Made by a program: the position numbers and the translations under genes. The notes beneath the pieces are model-generated. The model saw only the letters and a program-made list of their open reading frames with translations, was not told the origin of the DNA and did no database searches. Below, one piece after another: positions 14,089 to 15,548 of a DNA stretch of 15,548 nucleotides. Position 1 is the stretch's first letter. Every line of letters starts with the position of its first letter. Origin of the DNA: Candidatus Hermodarchaeota archaeon. GTDB taxonomy: Archaea; Asgardarchaeota; Hermodarchaeia; Hermodarchaeales; Hermodarchaeaceae. Location of the stretch: positions 1-15,548 of the forward strand of contig JAEOSA010000025.1 in assembly GCA_016840595.1 (NCBI GenBank), written 5' to 3'.

Positions 14089-14138
14089 CCCATCATACCG
14101 TCTGATGGGCCTGGCTCCTATCAGGCGCTCCCTTTTTT
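14089..14138 (+). terminator. Terminator after the small membrane protein
   Basis: CCCATCA (14089-14095) pairs with TGATGGG (14103-14109), and GCCTG (14109-14113) pairs with CAGGC (14122-14126). Six T residues follow at 14133-14138. Two adjacent hairpins plus a T-run, directly after the stop codon, make termination likely. Confidence 0.7.
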
Positions 14139-14159
14139 CTTAATAATCAGTCGTATCAA

Positions 14160-14174
14160 GAAAAATAATAATTA
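14160..14174 (+). promoter_or_regulatory. Candidate promoter of the methyltransferase-like gene
   Basis: The A/T run AAAAATAATAATTA lies 30-44 bases before ATG 14204 and right after the preceding terminator. Position and composition fit a TATA element with a short or absent leader, but the sequence is not a classic box, and no strong Shine-Dalgarno site precedes the ATG. Confidence 0.35.
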
Positions 14175-14203
14175 CCAACGAGTAACTCTCATTGTGAAAC
14201 CCG

Positions 14204-14809
14204 ATGTCAGTTATTGCTTGGAGTAATTTCCTAATTCTAAATATCGTTACAGTATGCTGCTGGTATTTCTATATGCTTAGTGTCCAACCAGTCACGCGAG
14301 CAGAAAAATTTGGGAATCAAGCCTGGAAGATGGCAAAAAGGCTTCGAATCATCACTGGTATTCTTATGGGTGTCATGACTGTCAACATGATTCTCTGGCT
14401 ATGGTTTCCCATTCCGGAACTCGATTGGTCAGTCCACCCATTCTGGCTTTTCAGCATTCTCATTGGCGTAATTCTTGCGATTGTTTTCACTCCTATTTGG
14501 ATTAAAGGTGTTATCGATGCTGGGAAAGAAGCTATGGAGCCCTCCCAGTCTACTGAGATGTTTGGAGGAATTTACAACTATATCCGACATCCACAAACAG
14601 TGGGTGAAATGCCCTGGTTTGTCATCATTGCCCTCTTCATTAACTCTCTCTTTCTAACGATTTGGGCAATCATCATGATTATCATTGTTACTCCCATTAT
14701 CATTCATTTTGAAGAAAAGGACTTGATAAAACGGTTCGGTGATGAATACCGAGAATATCAAAAGCGTACGGGAGCCGTTTTTCCGAAGCTCAGGAAGCAG
14801 AAGGATTAG
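14204..14809 (+). CDS. Isoprenylcysteine carboxyl methyltransferase / phospholipid methyltransferase-like membrane protein
   Basis: A 201-residue integral membrane protein of the ICMT/PEMT fold, whose members methylate lipids or prenyl-cysteines with S-adenosylmethionine at the membrane face. Five to six hydrophobic segments are seen (about 7-26, 49-69, 80-100, 136-150, 150-168). The SAM-binding signature is at the end: GGIYNYIRHPQTVGE (121-135, with the Arg-His-Pro core), then HFEEKDLIKRFGDEYREYQKRTGAVFP (168-194, here split between the acidic FEEKDL and the EYREY elements). This matches the GLYxxxRHPxYxG ... EExxLxxxFGxEYxxYxxxVxxxxP pattern of the family. The substrate is unknown; the family also includes NnrU-like and uncharacterised members. 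It stands alone between a terminator and the amidohydrolase, 65 bases upstream of the latter. Confidence 0.8.
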   Translation: MSVIAWSNFLILNIVTVCCWYFYMLSVQPVTRAEKFGNQAWKMAKRLRIITGILMGVMTVNMILWLWFPIPELDWSVHPFWLFSILIGVILAIVFTPIWIKGVIDAGKEAMEPSQSTEMFGGIYNYIRHPQTVGEMPWFVIIALFINSLFLTIWAIIMIIIVTPIIIHFEEKDLIKRFGDEYREYQKRTGAVFPKLRKQKD

Positions 14810-14863
14810 CGAAGTCTGAGCTTACCCAAAGCTTTTCGTAGCCCCTAGAACCATTGTACCGAC

Positions 14864-14869
14864 AGGTGA
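14864..14869 (+). promoter_or_regulatory. Shine-Dalgarno site of the amidohydrolase
   Basis: AGGTGA lies 5 bases before ATG 14875, a strong match to the archaeal consensus and the reason for choosing that start. Confidence 0.65.
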
Positions 14870-14874
14870 ATACT

Positions 14875-15548
14875 ATGAGAGCGATTACTAATGCAACGAT
14901 TCTGTGTCCCGTACAGGGTCGCATCGAAAAAGGTACGGTTCTCTTTGATAAAGGAAAAATCGTCGGAGTCGGAAAGTCTATCCCCGTTCCAAGTAAAGCC
15001 AAAATTATTGACGTCGAAGGACAATATGTGCTACCGGGATTCATCGATGCTCATTGCCATCAGGGACTCTTTGATGGTTCTATTGGACCTATGGGTCAAG
15101 ACGGTAACGAAATGACAACACCCATCACTCCCGAAATGCGAGGGATGGATGGTTTCAATCCTTTTGAAAAATCCCTCACAGAAGTAATCCGCGGAGGTGT
15201 CACCACCATCAATACAGGACCAGGGTCAGGTAACGTAATCGGTGGCGAGTGTTTCGTTATAAAACCCATTTCCGGCACTGTCGTTGATGAAATGGTCGTA
15301 CTTTCCCCATCAGGGCTCAAAATCGCCTTAGGAGAAAATCCAAAGCGAGTTCACGGAAGTGAGAATAAACGAATGCCCCAAACGCGCATGGGTGTTGCTG
15401 CGTTAATTCGGAAAACTCTCACTGATGCCCAGAATTATCTAGAAGCATGGAAAGTCTACGGAGCGAAATCCAAACACGCCAAAAAGAAAGGTGATCCACC
15501 CCCGAAAACGCCAGAGCGAAATTTAGGAATGGAAACTGTCGTAAAGGT
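14875..15548 (+). CDS. Amidohydrolase (imidazolonepropionase-like), partial, runs off the right edge
   Basis: The frame is open from ATG 14875 to the end of the window (224 residues), so the C-terminal half is missing. It begins with the small beta-sandwich of the amidohydrolase fold (ITNATILCPVQGRIEKGTVLFDKGKIVGVG), then YVLPGFIDAHCHQG (51-64), where H60 and H62 form the HxH metal pair at the start of the TIM barrel. VIRGGVTTINTGPGSGNVIGGE (104-125) and LGENPKRVHG (152-161) followed by MPQTRMGVAALIR match the family of metal-dependent amidohydrolases related to imidazolonepropionase. Such enzymes open cyclic amides or peptide-like bonds. The remaining metal ligands and the substrate-specifying residues lie beyond the window, so the substrate cannot be named. 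It may be co-transcribed with the upstream methyltransferase-like gene (65 bases apart, no terminator seen). Confidence 0.82.
   Translation, partial: MRAITNATILCPVQGRIEKGTVLFDKGKIVGVGKSIPVPSKAKIIDVEGQYVLPGFIDAHCHQGLFDGSIGPMGQDGNEMTTPITPEMRGMDGFNPFEKSLTEVIRGGVTTINTGPGSGNVIGGECFVIKPISGTVVDEMVVLSPSGLKIALGENPKRVHGSENKRMPQTRMGVAALIRKTLTDAQNYLEAWKVYGAKSKHAKKKGDPPPKTPERNLGMETVVK

Noticed and set aside
1..15548. CRISPR array, insertion sequence, integrase or prophage genes
   Set aside because: No regularly spaced repeats, no transposase or integrase motifs, and no flanking duplications were seen.

Overview
Organism: an archaeon, probably uncultivated and most likely Asgard-like (Thorarchaeota-like); this is inference, not proof. 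Evidence for archaea: formylmethanofuran dehydrogenase (Fwd) subunits, a heterodisulfide-reductase HdrA fused to MvhD, a CofC-type coenzyme F420 enzyme, a TATA-like box, and purine-rich Shine-Dalgarno sites with frequent GTG/TTG starts. The Asgard lean rests on this tetrahydromethanopterin/Hdr gene set in a mid-GC (by eye) genome without methyl-CoM reductase in view, and on a surface propeller protein with a RING-like zinc tail. Other anaerobic archaea with the archaeal Wood-Ljungdahl pathway cannot be excluded.

Layout. (1) 189-1562: a GPH/SLC45-type sugar transporter on +, ending in a hairpin that contains both its own stop codon and that of the converging gene. (2) 1587-2956 on -: a rhomboid protease and a CofC-like guanylyltransferase, overlapping by 4 bases. 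(3) 2957-4544: a low-density stretch with a decayed propeller-family pseudogene, a four-helix membrane protein carrying a 33-bp tandem duplication, and non-coding DNA. (4) 4545-13558: the core. fwdD (+) converges on a three-gene minus-strand run, hdrA-mvhD, a membrane propeller/zinc protein, and an 8-cluster fwdF polyferredoxin. From a divergent 155-bp promoter region an FwdG-like iron-sulfur protein, fwdB and a CooC-type ATPase run on +. (5) 13690-14809: a small four-helix membrane protein with its own TATA box and terminator, then an isoprenylcysteine-methyltransferase-like membrane protein. (6) 14875 to the right edge: the N-terminal part of an amidohydrolase.

How they work together: FwdB and FwdD are the molybdopterin/tungstopterin part of formylmethanofuran dehydrogenase, which reversibly joins CO2 to methanofuran using low-potential ferredoxin electrons. 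FwdF and the FwdG-like protein are the [4Fe-4S] wires. HdrA-MvhD is the flavin-bifurcating hub that feeds such wires in methanogen Hdr-Fwd supercomplexes. CooC-type ATPases insert nickel into CO dehydrogenase, the other branch of the Wood-Ljungdahl pathway, and CofC builds the F420 carrier used in its methyl branch. FwdA, FwdC, HdrB and HdrC are not in the window. The most unusual items are the seven-repeat secreted propeller with a cytosolic RING-like zinc tail sitting between hdrA and fwdF, its ruined relative at 3263-3755, and an FwdB whose expected metal-ligand Cys appears shifted by one residue.
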